DNA of 64,000 nt, taken from NCBI RefSeq assembly GCF_018294505.1, contig NC_057797.1, forward strand, positions 124,129,116 through 124,193,115, in the 5' to 3' direction. The first letter of the stretch is position 1, and every line of letters begins with the position of its first letter. Under the pieces are notes generated by a model. The model made no database searches, was not told where the DNA came from, and saw only the letters and a list, made by a program, of their open reading frames with translations. The DNA is from Triticum aestivum (taxonomy: Eukaryota > Streptophyta > Magnoliopsida > Poales > Poaceae). The position numbers were made by a program, and so were the translations under genes. Below, piece after piece: positions 9,322-20,380 of the stretch.

Positions 9322-12113
9322 AGCATCCCCAAGCTTAATTCCTGCTCGTCCTCGAGTAGGTAAATGATAAAAAAATAATTTTTGATGTGGAATGATTTCT
9401 AACATATTTCTCAATATATTTTTTCTTTATTGTGGCATGAATGTTCAGATCTGAAAGATTCAAGATAAAAGTTTAATATTGACATAAAAATAATAATACT
9501 TCAAGTATACTAACTAAGCAATCATGTCCTCTCAAAATAACATGGCCAAAGAAAGTTATCCCTACAAAATCATATAGTCTGGCTATGCTCTATCTTCACC
9601 ACACAAAATATTTAAATCATGCACAACCCCGATGACAAGCCAAGAAATTGTTTCATACTTTTGATGTTCTCAAACTTCTTCAATCTTCACGCAATACATG
9701 AGCATGATCCATGGACACAACACTATATATGTGGAATATAATGGTGGTTGTGGAGAAGACAAAAAGGAGAAGATAGTCTCACATCAACTAGGCGTATCAA
9801 CGGGCCATGGAGATGCCCATCAATAGATATCAATGTGAGTGAGTAGGGATTGCCATGCAACGGATGCACTAGAGCTATAAGTGTATGAAATCTCAACAAA
9901 AGAACTAAGTGGGTGTGCATCCAACTTGCTTTCTCATGAAGACCTAGGGCAATTTTGAGGAAGCCCATCATTGGAATATACAAGCCAAATTCTATAATGA
10001 AAAATTCCCACTAGTATATAAAAGTGATAACATAGGAGACTCTCTATCATGAAGATCATGGTGCTACTTTTAAGCACAAGTGTGGAAAAAGGATAGTAAC
10101 ATTGTCCCTTCTCTCTTTTTATCTCATATTTTTTATTTGGGCCTTTTTTGGCCTCTTTTCTTTCTTTCTTTTTTTTCGTCCGGAGTCTCATCCCGACTTG
10201 TGGGGGAATCATAGTCTCCATCATCCTTTCCTCACTGGGACAATGCTCTAATAATGATGATCGTCAAACTTTAATTTACTTACAACTCAAGAATTACAAC
10301 TCAATACTTAGAACAAATTATGACTCTATGTGAATGCCTCCGGTGGTGTACCGGGATGTGCAATGATGCATGAGGGACATGTATGAAGAATTATGAATGG
10401 TAGCTTTGCCACAAATACGATGTCAACTACATGATCATGCAAGCAATATGACAATGATGAAGCGTGTCATAATAACGGAACGGTGGAAAGTTGCATGGCA
10501 ATATATCTTGGAATGGCTATGGAAATGCCATAATAGGTAGGTATGGTGGCTGTTTTGAGGAAGGTATATGGTGGGTTTATGGTATTGGTGAAAGTTGCGC
10601 GATACTAGAGAGGCTAGTAATGGTGGAATGGTGAAAGTGTGTATAATCCATGGACTCAACATTAGTCATAAAGAACTCACATACTTATTGCAAAACTTTA
10701 TTAGTTATCAAAGCAAAGTATTACGCGCATGCTCCTAGGGGGATAGATTGGTAGGAAAAGACCATCGCTCGTCCCCGACCGCCACTCATAAGGAAGACAA
10801 TCAATAAATAAAGCATGCTCCGACTTCATCACATAACTCTTCACCATACATGCATGCTATGGGAATCACAAACTTTAACACAAGTATTTCTTAAATTCAC
10901 AACTACTCAACTAGCATGACTCTAATATCACCATCTCCATATATCAAAACAATTATCAAGTATCAAACTTCTCATAATATTCAATGCACTTCTATGAAAG
11001 TTTTTATATTATTCCTAAAAGTAAATTTCCATGTTGTTCTAAAGGACTCTCAAAATAATATAAGTGAGGCATGAGAGATCAACTATTTCTATAAAATAAA
11101 ACCACCGCCGTGCTCTAAAAGATATAAGTGAAGCACTAGAGCAAAAACTATATAGCTCAAAAGATATAAGTGAAAAACATAGAGTATTCTAATAATTTTA
11201 AAATCATGTGAGTCTCTCTCAAAAGGTGTGTACAGAAAGGATGATTGTGTTAAACTAAAAAGCAAAGACTCAAATCATACAAGATGCTCCAAGCAAACAC
11301 ATATCGTATGGTGAATAAAAATATAGCTCCAAGTAAAGTTACCGATAGACGAAGACAAAAGAGGGGATGCCTTCTGGGGCATCCCCAAGCTTAGGATATT
11401 TGGTGTCCTTGAATTTTACCTTGGGGTGCCATGGGAATACCCAAGCCTAGGCTCTTGCCAATCCTTGTTCCATAATCCATCAAATCTATACCCAAGACTT
11501 GAAAACTTCACAACACAAAACTCAAAATAGAAAATCTCGTGAGCTCCGTTAGCGAAAGAAAACAAAACACCACTTCAAGGTACTGTAATGAACTCATTCT
11601 TGATTTATATTGGTGTTAAACCTACTTTATTCCAACTTCTCTATGGTTTATAAACTCTTTTACTAGCCATAGATTCATCAAAATAAGCAAACAACACACG
11701 AAAAACATAATCTGTCAAAAACAGAACAGTCTGTAGGAATCTGTAGCTAACGCAAACTTCTGGAACCCCAAAATTATAAAATAAATTTCTGGACGTGAGG
11801 AATTTATATATTAATCATCTGAAAAAATAATTAACCAAATATCAATTTCCAAGTAAAAATGGCAGCAATTCTCGTGAGTGCTAAAGTTTTTGTTTCTTAC
11901 AGCAAGATCAAAAAGACTTTCCCCAAGTCTTCCCAACGGTTCTACTTGGCACAAACACTAATTAAACACAAAAAACACAACAAAAATAGAGGCTAGATAA
12001 ATTATTTATTACTAAACAGTAGCAAAAAACAAGGAATAAAAATAAAATTGGGTTGCCTCCCAACAAGCGCTATCGTTTAATGCCCCTAGCTAGGCATAAA
12101 AGCAAGGATAGAT
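9322..12113 (-). other. Non-coding 3' interior of the Sabrina-like element
   Basis: This is 2.8 kb of AT-rich sequence between the retropepsin frame and the 3' LTR. It contains short internal repeats (AAAAGATATAAGTGAA at about 11117 and 11158) and the phrase GGGGCATCCCCAAGCTTAGG at 11378. Reverse transcriptase or integrase motifs were looked for in both strands and none was seen. Confidence 0.7.
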
Positions 12114-13256
12114 CTAGGTATTGCCATCTTTGGTAGGAAATCCATAATTGGCTCTCATAATAGATTCATATGGTAATTTAACTTTCTTTCTAGGGAAGTG
12201 TTCCATGAATTTTCTTAATGGAAATTGGAATTTAATATTCCCTTCCTTCATATCAATAATTGCACCAATCGTTCTAAGGAAAGGTCTACCAAAATTAATA
12301 GGACATGAAGGATTGCAATCTATATCAAGAAAAGTGATATCTATGGGCACATAATTCCTATTTGCAACAATAAGAACATCATTAATTCTTCCCATAGGTT
12401 TATTAATGGTGGAACCCGCAAGATGCAAGTTTAAAGAACAATCATCAAAATCATGGAAACCTAGCAAATTAGACAAAGTTTTTGGAATCGTGGAAATACT
12501 AGCACCCAAATCACACAAAGCAGAACACTCATGATCTTTAATTTTAATTTTTATTGTAGGTTCCCACCCATCATAAAGTTTTCTAGGGATAGAAACTTCC
12601 AACTCAAGTTTTTCTTCATAAGATTGCATCAAAGCATCAACGATATATTTAGTAAAAGCTTTATTTTGAATATAAGCATGAGGAGAATTTAGCACGGATT
12701 GCAACAAGGAAATACAATCTATCAAAGAGCAATTATCATAATTAAATTCCTTGGAATCCAAGATAGCGGGTTCATTGCTATCTAAAGTTTTAACCTCTTC
12801 AATCCCACTTTTAACAATTTTTGCATGAAGATCTAAAAACTCTGAATTTTTTGGATGCCATCTAACTAAAGTTGACTCATCTCCAGTCCCATCATTATCA
12901 AGATTCATATTGAAAAACAAAGATTTAATAGGGGACACATCAATAGCGTTTAGATCTTCACCTTTGTTATCTAACTCTTCTAGTTTAGCGGCCATCTTAT
13001 TAACTAAAGTGGCCTACTTATCAGAAATTTGGGCAATTAATTTTTCAAGATGAGAAAACTGACATTTCAAACCATAAAATTCCTTAGACATATCATCGAG
13101 CTCTTTATTCATGAAACCAAAAAAACCTTTTTGTTCCTTAAGCTCGTTTCTAAAGAAATTATTATGCTCAAACTGCAAGGATGTAAAACTCCTAACGTTG
13201 TTTTCGATTTCTTCCAACCTTTTAAGGTGAAGATCAACACCTTTTGGTAAAGCCAT
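12114..13256 (-). pseudogene. Retropepsin-like ORF of the gypsy element
   Basis: The reverse-strand frame starts at ATG 13256 (MALPKGVDLHLKRLEEIENN), a heptad-rich leader. It meets an in-frame TAG at 13016-13014 and continues in the same frame from 12995 to 12114. The second part (293 residues) has an aspartic-protease signature CDLGASIST with the catalytic Asp at residue 162 counted from the Met at 12995, followed by a flap-like region and NFGRPFL. DLGA is a common variant of the D(T/S)GA active site in plant gypsy elements. Such a protein would process Gag in the particle. No zinc knuckle and no pol domain follow. Confidence 0.8.
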
Positions 13257-13446
13257 AAGGGCAACAAGCAACAAGAGGCAAGAGAAAAGAGATAAACTAG
13301 AAAAGAGAGGGTGAAAGGAAAAGAGGGTGAATAAAACGGCAAGGTGAAGTGGGGGAGAGGAAAACGAGAGGCAAATGGCAAATAATGTAATGCGGTCGAT
13401 AAGAGTTGTGATGGGTACATGGTATGTCTTAGCTTGGCATAGATCT

Positions 13447-13463
13447 CCCCGGCAACGGCGCCA
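13447..13463 (-). promoter_or_regulatory. Primer binding site, tRNA-Asp type
   Basis: On the plus strand CCCCGGCAACGGCGCCA equals the 3' end of plant tRNA-Asp, so the reverse-strand RNA would pair with it to start minus-strand DNA synthesis. It lies 11 bp inside the 5' LTR boundary (13475). The tRNA match is from memory. Confidence 0.8.
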
Positions 13464-13474
13464 GAAATCCTTAT

Positions 13475-15042
13475 TCCTACCTCTTGAGCACTGCGTTGGT
13501 TTTCCCTTGAAGAGGAAAGGGTGATGCAGTAAAGCAACGTAAGTATTTCCCTCAGTTTTTGAGAACCAAGGTATCAATCCAGCAAGAGACCACGCGCGAG
13601 TCACCTTGTACCTACAGAAACAAATAAGAACCTCGCAACCAACACGATAAAGGGGTTGTTAATCCCTTCACGGCCACTTACAAGAGTGAGATCTGATAGA
13701 GATAATAATAAGATAAATATTTTCGGTATTTTTATGATATAGATTGAAAGTGAAGATTGCAAAATAAAATAGATTGGAAACTTGTATGATGGAGAATAGA
13801 CCCGGGGGCCGTAGGTTTCACTAGTGCCTTCTCTCAAGATAGCATAAGTATTACGGTGGGTAAACAAATTACTGTCGAGCAATTGATAGAAAAGCGAATA
13901 ATTATGAGAATATCTAGGCATGATCATGTATATAGGCATCACGTCCGCGACAAGTAGACCGAAATGATTCTGCATCTACTATTATTACTCCACATATCGA
14001 TCGCTATCCAGCATGCATCTAGAGTATTAAGTTCATAAGAACAAAGTAACTCCTTAAGCAAGATGACATGATGTAGAGGGATAAACTCATGCAATATGAT
14101 ATAAACCCCATCTTTTTATCCTCGATGGCAACAATACAATACGTGTCGTTTCCCCTACTGTCACTCGGATCGAGCACCGCAAGATTGAACCCAAAGTAAA
14201 GCACTTCTCCCATTACAAGAAAGATCAATCTAGTAGGCCAAACCAAACTGATAATTCGAAGAGACTTGCAAAGATAAACCAATCATACATAAAAGAATTC
14301 AGAGAAGAATCAAATATTGTTTATAGATAATCTGGATCATAAACCCTCAACTCATCGGATCTCGACACACCGCAAAAGAAGATTATATCGAATAGATCTC
14401 CAAGAGAATCGAAAAGAACTTTGTATTGAGATCCAAAGAGAGAGAAGAAGCCATCTAGATACTAGCTATGGACCTGAAGGTCTGAAGTAAACTACTCACA
14501 CATCACCGGAGAGGCCATGGAGTTGATGTAGAGGCCCTCTGTGATCAATGCCCCCTCTGGCGGATCTTCGGAAAAGGGCCCAAGATGGGATCTCGGGTAC
14601 AGAAGGTTGTGGCGGTTGAATTAGGTTTTTGTGGTGCTCCTAGATGTTTGCGGGGTATGTGGACTTATATAGGAGGAAGAAGTAGGTCGGTGGAGCAACA
14701 AGGGGCCCACGAGGGTGGAGGGCGCGCCCAGGGGGGTAGGCGCGCCCCCTACCTCGTGGCCTCCTCGATTGTTTCTTGACGCCCACTCCAAGTCTCCTAG
14801 ATCATGTTTGTTGAGAAAATCACGTTTCCGAAGGTTTCATTACATTTGGACTTCGTTTGATATTCCTTTTCTGCGAAACACTGAAATAGGCAAAAAAAAG
14901 CAGCAATTTGGGCTGGGCCTCCGGTTAACAGGTTAGTCCCAAAAATGATATAAAAGTGTAAAATAAAGCCCATTAACATCCAAAACAGATAATATAATAG
15001 CATGGAGCAATCAAAAATTATAGATACGTTGGAGACGTATCA
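13475..15042 (-). repeat. 5' LTR of the Sabrina-like element
   Basis: A 1,568-bp LTR partnering 7746-9321. On the coding strand it begins TGATACGTCTCC. A TATA-like box reads TATATAAG on the reverse strand (plus-strand 14664-14671), where transcription of the element probably started. In the other LTR this box is mutated (ATATGG). Confidence 0.92.
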
Positions 15043-15259
15043 AAGACCCGCAGTGTACAATACTCCATTTGCTGCAACCTCTAACATTTACCCCACCAAA
15101 AATTAAAAAATATATTCATGTCTTAACCAGATGAGCGTGCAAACTAGAATCACCAGGATGATAGGTAGGGCTAGAAGATTATTTTAATCAAAAAATATAG
15201 CATGGAGCCGACCCCAATGATTTTAAGCTTACAGGCACGGTACACGCTATCCTGGACTA

Positions 15260-15745
15260 CTCTACACAAGAAACTGCCACACGAGCGTCTGGGCTGCGCT
15301 TGGGTCTTCACCTCTTTGGGAGTACTACTATAGTGGCCATCTGACACTGATTGAACTGTTGCATGTCCACGGCGAACGGGAGGGAGAGCATGTAGCGAAC
15401 GAAAGCTTCTCCTAGTCCTGCCAGCCACCACGCTCATGGGCGAGGGAGGGACGTAGCTTCATTGACTGACTGATCCTGCCTTTGCGTCCATGATAGGTGG
15501 GCCCAACAGGTCGGTGGCCCACCTTTCATGCAGCCAAAGACAGGTGCGGTTAAGGCGAGAGGGCATTGTACTAATCAAACTTCTCGGTCTTGTACGAGTT
15601 GACGCGACACATCAGAGCACTACACTCGATATATTTCAATACTTTGCGTTTACCGATGCATTAATTACAACGCATGCATGCATGCCGTGACTCTCCTTTT
15701 GATTCTTGCATGTTTGATTTAATGCACCTTGAAGTAGTATGAATA
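15260..15745 (+). repeat. Repeat Q, copy C
   Basis: An inverted counterpart of copy A. It contains CTTGGGTCTTCACCTCTTT, GGCGAACGGGAGGGAGAGC, CCACCACGCTCATGGGCGAGGGAG, GATAGGTGGGCCCAAC and ACGAGTTGACGCGACACATCA, and ends in GCATGCATGCATGCCGTGAC just before the SINA-like gene. It therefore forms the immediate 5' flank of that gene, while copy A in the mirror position has no such gene next to it. Confidence 0.7.
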
Positions 15746-15749
15746 TGTG

Positions 15750-16683
15750 ATGGTAAAGCTTTGTAATGCCCCGGCCCTAATAAAGCGAGCGATGGTTGTG
15801 CATGAGGAGGGCGAGATCATGCACGCGGAACAGGACCCGACGATGGAGCTCTCTATGGTCTCGATGGACCTCACCTTGCTCCACTACCCCTTGTGCCTCC
15901 GCCCCTTGAAGCCTCCAGTGTATGAGGTTTGAATACACCTCGTCCGTTCGGCTGATCGAGCAAGGTGCAGGTTTCTTGAGTGATGTGTTGTTTGATTGAT
16001 TTGTGCAGTGCAAGGGAGGGCACCTGGCTTGTGCGGACTGCTGTGTCGAGCGCCCCGGGAACCAGCGGCAGTGCCAGAAGTGCGAGTGCAGCGGTGGCTT
16101 CGTCGTGCGGAACACGGCGGTGGATGCCGTCCTCTCCTTGGTGAGGGTGGAGTGCCCGCACGAAGGCTGTGGGATGTACGTCACTTACCGCAAGCTCGCT
16201 GATCACCAGAGCGTTTGTCCGCTCGTGCACTTCAAATGCCCCGTGCTCGTCTATGGCTACAAAGGTCTGCCGCCGGTGCTCTCCCACCACATCAGCACCG
16301 TGCATCCCATGCCCGTGCACAGGATCCAGTATGGCAAGGCGCTCCAGCTGTAAGTGCCACTGTCGGAGCCACGGCTCTTGCTGTTCGCGGAGGAGGACGG
16401 CCACACGTTTTTCTTGGTTGGTGGCGTGCTCGACATCGGCGCGCCTATCACCGTGTCGGTCGTCTGCATCAGAGCGGGGGTGTCCCCACTACCGCACTAC
16501 GTGTCCAAGCTGTGGGCGAACGGCCCGCCGGGGGAGCCCAAAGGCAGGACCGACGCCGTCAAGGTGGAAATGGAGGTGACAAGCAGCAGGGATCCCGGCG
16601 ACGTCGCCGTGCAGGAGCTGATCGTCTTCACAGTTCCGCCCAAGCTGCTGGCCGGGGCTAAGCTGGTGTTCCTCCACATTTAG
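15750..16683 (+). pseudogene. SINA-like E3 ubiquitin ligase, decayed
   Basis: A two-exon gene. Exon 1 15750-15926, intron 15927-16008 (82 bp, GT..TGCAG), exon 2 16009-16683 ending TAG. The family attaches ubiquitin to substrates through a C3HC4 RING followed by a SINA zinc-finger/TRAF-like domain. With the first ATG at 15750, RING ligands are Cys49, Cys60, His64, Cys67, Cys70, Cys81 and Cys84, but the first ligand is Tyr46 (HYPLC instead of the usual D-C-P-x-C). In the SINA finger CPHEGCGMY..HQSVCP is kept, while a later expected GCG site reads VYGY. An in-frame TAA at 16351-16353 ends the frame at codon 174. The downstream part still reads SEPRLLLFAEEDG and VVCIRAG like the family. Upstream Met choices (15750, 15792 and others) are equally possible. 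Likely a pseudogene, at best a truncated RING protein. Confidence 0.85.
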
Positions 16684-16984
16684 ATTGACAAGCTCACATC
16701 CTAAATGATTCTACAGTGCCTTCTGTTTATCTTAGTAATATGCTAATATAGGGGTTAGCTCGGTCTACTTTAGCTTAAGAGATGGTGAGTTTTGGTCGCG
16801 ATGCAGCAATTACCTCGACATCAGATCAGCAGTGAAAGTAATTTCAAACAGTCGAATGGATATTTTGTGTCTGTTGGATATAAAGATCCTTTGGGTAATA
16901 AGTAACAGCTTATATGCTTTTTTTTGAAACGGAACATCAAGACTAGTATAATGTTTGTTGACATGCACTAATATTTTTGAAATG

Positions 16985-17297
16985 GACGTGGGGCTGTAGC
17001 TAGAAGGGAGGTTGGGACATGGCATCGGACCATACCGCGGTGACCCCCGATTAGGACGCACTGACTATGGATTTTCTCCCTCGCCGATGTCGACCGCGTC
17101 TACGTAGAACATTGTTCCCTTCCCCCAGCCGCGGGATCAGGCTGGATATGTGACCAGCGGTGTGGCCACCGTCGTTCTATCCTTGTGAAGAGAGCAACCC
17201 AAGTAAGTAGGCTTGTAGCTTAGGCTCCTGCTAGTTTACATATAGTGGTTTTCTTTTTCTCTCCATATCAACCATTTTATATTGCGTACGTGTCACT
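16985..17297 (-). repeat. Promoter-like repeat P, copy 2
   Basis: This shares with copies 1 and 3, read on the reverse strand, 'TGACACGTACGCAATATAAAATGG', an AGAAAAAGAAAAC tract, 'CCACTATATGTAAA' and 'AGCCTAAG..CTTGGGTTGCTCTCTTCACA'. The GC-rich inner part is shorter. It lies 0.3 kb downstream of the SINA-like gene and points away from it. Confidence 0.5.
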
Positions 17298-17650
17298 AAA
17301 GAGTGAAATGGTGGTTGCTTCTTTGGACTAACTTACTATGTGATTTGACTGCTCCTTTAGTGCCCCCTACACGTACCCCCCTACGTGTATGCAACATTCC
17401 CACGTACACATGGACACAAAAATGCGTGCAACGCCCTAATGCATGCATGTTCGAGCACACGACGGAACACACACGGTCACGGTCAAGTGCTCAACCTACA
17501 CGTGCATGCACACACATACTCAGCCAGGGTGAGCTAGTGACCGTATAAACACTGGAAAATGTATATATTGAGCGCAATGAGCATATTATGAAGTCCACTG
17601 ACCGTATTTTTACAAATATACAGTGACATACAGTGTATTTATCTCGTTTG

Positions 17651-18010
17651 AAATTAAGCCATATTAACTGAAGAGGAGGCAGTATGGACTAGCATTACTT
17701 TGTTGTGTCGCGTCAACTTGCCGAACGAGGAGAAGCTTGCAGGATGGGAGAAGCTTGCACGCGGTGGCTCGTAGGACAAGGAGAAACTTTTGACTAATTC
17801 AATCTCTCCTTCGCTCAGGCGGTGGACGTGCAACAGTTAATTCGGTGTTAGATTACCAGAAGCATACACTGTATTAGTACTATTATTGTTGCCCTTCCTG
17901 AAGAGGCGAACAGCCAAGCGCAAAGTTTAATAGTACTAGTTCTACCACTATAGTCTATATAGGTATGTACTATACTAGTACTAGGAACCGGATGGAGGAG
18001 CGTCTGCACT
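17651..18010 (+). repeat. Repeat Q, copy D
   Basis: A direct repeat of copy E (18402-18725). Both start ATTAAGCCATATTAAC, continue with TATGGACTAGCA, a GTGTC(G/C)CGTCAACT block, GACGAGGAGAAGCTTGCAGGA-like sequence and end near TAGAACCG(G/C)ATGG. The two copies are about 750 bp apart, with a LINE tail between them. Confidence 0.7.
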
Positions 18011-18039
18011 CTTATTATATTTTTAAAATGTGATAAAGC

Positions 18040-18401
18040 AATATTCAACACATTTGGTTCTCTTCGAGGGTTCTTGCATGTGATAATGGAAGTTGATTGC
18101 ATGGAACACTCGCCACAATTCTCGCTTAATTCTGGCTCATATCCTGTTACAAATAGGAGCGCTCGGTAATATTTCCTCTTTTTTTGTCATTCAACATATA
18201 AAAAGGTCAGCAAACCTTGTGGCGCATCTTTGTGCGAACCGTGCTTGCTGCACTTTGAATGTGGCCAAGAGATGGCTTGATGAAACACCTCGCTTCCTAC
18301 TTCTTTTTTGCGGGGTACCTCACTTCCTAGTGACCAGTGTCTTGGCTGATCGTCCTAAGAATGCTTATATATGAATAAAGCTCTCTCATTTACCGCAAAA
18401 A
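18040..18401 (+). mobile_element. 5'-truncated LINE, RNase H-like tail
   Basis: The reading at 18093-18374 (WNTRHNSRLILA, HIKRSANLVAHLC, then VLADRPKN and a stop) resembles the C-terminal plant-type RNase H domain of non-LTR elements and related plant proteins. It is followed by AATAAAGCTCTC and an A-rich end (CGCAAAAAAG) at about 18392-18401, as expected for reverse-transcribed poly(A) RNA. The frame is disturbed near 18090 and within CRFLLLFCG. The 5' boundary is approximate and no TSD could be fixed. Confidence 0.6.
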
Positions 18402-18725
18402 AGATTAAGCCATATTAACAAGAAAGGAGGGAGTATGGACTAGCACTACTTGTTGGTGTGTCCCGTCAACTCGCAGGACGAGGAGAAGCTTGCAGGACAA
18501 GGTGAAGCTCGCTTACGCCTTTTGACTAATGCAACGTACCCTCGCCCAGGTGGTGGACATGCATCAATTCATTCGGTGTCAGATTGTCAGAGGCACACAC
18601 TGTAGTACCGAACATGTGGAGTACCATCATTGTTCGACTTCATGAAGAGGCGAAGAGCCAAGCGCAAGGTTTAGTAGTATGAGTAGTACTACTACTAGAA
18701 CCGCATGGTGGAACCTCTGTAATCT
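18402..18725 (+). repeat. Repeat Q, copy E
   Basis: Partner of copy D, described there. It also carries the AAGAGGCGAAGAGCCAAGCGCAAG block that matches copy B in reverse complement, which ties all Q copies to one family. Confidence 0.7.
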
Positions 18726-19523
18726 TGTTTTTTTAATCTCTGACAAAGTACACATTTATTCCGAAGAAGGGCGGAAAACGGCAGCCCAGCATGTAATGAT
18801 GATATCGATCAAGCATGCTCGGATATATCTTGGCCTCCGTGCGAGCCCGTTTGTGTGTTCTCGCTCCTCGTCTCTCTCAAGGAAGGGTGGGTTGGCCATT
18901 TTGCCGTCAATTGAGATCGGTTTGCTCAAACTCCAGTCCCACATGTCAGTGATATGCCAAGAGGAGGTGCGTTGACCGACTGGCCATACGCGTACTTGGT
19001 TTTGCACCTTCATACTACTCCTCCCTCCATCATAGTTTACAGGGCGCACTTCATTATGATGCATTTCCCTCAATGCATTTCCACCACCAGAGAGACTTTA
19101 GACGTGTTTGGTTTAATGCTCAATTAATTAGGGCACGGTAACCGCATTTTTCTCTCAATGTAGTACTACGGAGTGGAGTAAGTGCATGCATGTGTGTACC
19201 CGGGGTGGAAGCACTGCATACATGTGTGTACGCATTATTTCCTCTAGTAATAGACGCCGTGCTATAACTACCAATGCTATTTTTCAGGCCGATCGCTAGT
19301 CGCCTTGGTCTCAGAGATTTTCTCTTTTTCTGAAGCGTGCTCTATAAACAGTGGCGGATGGAGTAGTATGAGAGGATTCAAAGAAGAGTGTATTGATGGT
19401 TGCTTCTTCACAGCAACTTATAGTGGGAAAGGTGGGGCTTATGATTTGACTGCTCATTACTCACTATTAATGCGGCGCAACAACCGGTCTGTGTCTCCCA
19501 TGCGGCTGTGCACTACCCCCCCT
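18726..19523. other. Intergenic, nothing firm
   Basis: No gene is recognised. Short frames at 18679-18975 (plus) and 18756-19073 (minus) overlap each other and carry no motif. The phrase CTTATGATTTGACTGCTC at 19439 recurs in similar form at 17338 (TGTGATTTGACTGCTCC), another trace of local duplication. Confidence 0.4.
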
Positions 19524-19806
19524 TGGTTCTTAAATATACTCCGGAGTATTTGTCTTTCTAGAGATTTCAACGAGTGACTACTCAAATATTTGTATTTTTA
19601 GAGATTCAAATGGACTACTACATACGAATGTATATAGACATATTTTAGAGTGTAGATTCACTCATTTTGCTCCGTATGTAGTCACTTGTTGAAATCTCTA
19701 GAAATACAAATATTTTGGAATGGAGGGATTACACATACGAAGCAACATGAGTTAATCCACACTCTAAAATATGCCCATTTGAAATTTGTAAAAAGATAAA
19801 TATTGT
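19524..19806. mobile_element. Stowaway nested in Stowaway
   Basis: The outer element starts TTCTTAAATA..GTATTTGTCTTTCTAGAGATTTCAACGAGTGACTA and resumes at about 19731 with TACACATACGAAGCAACATGAGTTAATC..CCATTTGAAATTTGTAAAAAGA. Between these lies a second element of the same subfamily (CTCAAATATTTG to GGAATGGAGGGA, about 19582-19730), inserted at a TA. Confidence 0.7.
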
Positions 19807-19939
19807 TGATGATAGTTGCGACGATAGAAAAGAAGCATATTCCTTGTCCTAAGGGAAGATAACAACATGGTTGTGTTTGCCTAAAACAGTGTGAGGACGA
19901 GATTGCAATATGGAAAGTACGCCGGACGAGCTACGTTTT

Positions 19940-20380
19940 GTGCAAAGAACTATGGAAAATCCACATGCAATGACGTGGGAAGACGAGCAGTGGAGCAAGG
20001 CCGGAGGGGATACCTGGAGGTCGCCGGGATGTAACTAGGTGAGCGGTGGCAGGCGGAATCTGCCCATACTGCGGCAGCGTGCAGGTGGCGTAGGCCCTAC
20101 TGCGCCAGAGCTTGGTCAAAGAGAACGGCGTGTACCACAGATCAAGACGTGCTGCCTCAGCGCCGTCCAACGGAGAAACGATGCACATCCTCCCTTTCCG
20201 CCGGCGGACGGGATGCGGCCGGATCAGTGACCAACGGTGAGAGAGAGAGAGGCCACCGCAGCCTTGTGTGAGATACTCTGAAGAGAGACAAACCAGACAG
20301 GGAGGCTCCATTGTATATAGTGGAGCAGACTACCTTTTTCTCCATAAAAATCATTTTATATTCTATGTACGTGCCATTGA
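19940..20380 (-). repeat. Promoter-like repeat P, copy 3
   Basis: The best preserved third copy. On the reverse strand it has GGCACGTACATAGAATATAAAATG, a GAGAAAAAGG tract, CCACTATATACAATGGAGCCTCC (TATA-like, near 20308-20320) and a GAGAG-rich leader. A reverse-strand frame beginning MCIVSPLDGA (ATG near 20182) follows and could splice at a CCAG|GTATCC site near 20010. The other copies do not keep this frame, so I do not call a gene. Confidence 0.5.

Larger units (their letters stand above)
7746..15042 (-). mobile_element. Sabrina-like gypsy LTR element, non-autonomous
   Basis: A full-length 7,297-bp insertion on the reverse strand. Its LTRs (7746-9321 and 13475-15042) begin TGATACGTCTCCAACGTATC on the coding strand. 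The element is flanked by a perfect 5-bp TSD, AAGAC (7741-7745 and 15043-15047). A tRNA-Asp-type primer site (13447-13463) and a purine tract next to the 3' LTR (reverse of 9322-9340, AAGCTTGGGGATGCT) complete the structure. The 4.15-kb interior encodes only a leader coiled-coil and a retropepsin-like domain. No reverse transcriptase, RNase H or integrase motif was found, so movement would have needed a helper. LTR ends and sequence fit Sabrina/WHAM-type Triticeae gypsy families; the exact name is tentative. Confidence 0.92.

Noticed and set aside
15871..16404. Long reverse-strand frame over the SINA-like gene
   Set aside because: It is the mirror of a GC-rich coding exon. The forward strand has the RING and SINA motifs, a good intron and family similarity.
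20010..20182. First exon of a gene in repeat P copy 3 (MCIVSPLDGA)
   Set aside because: The frame is not kept in the two other P copies and no second exon is seen.
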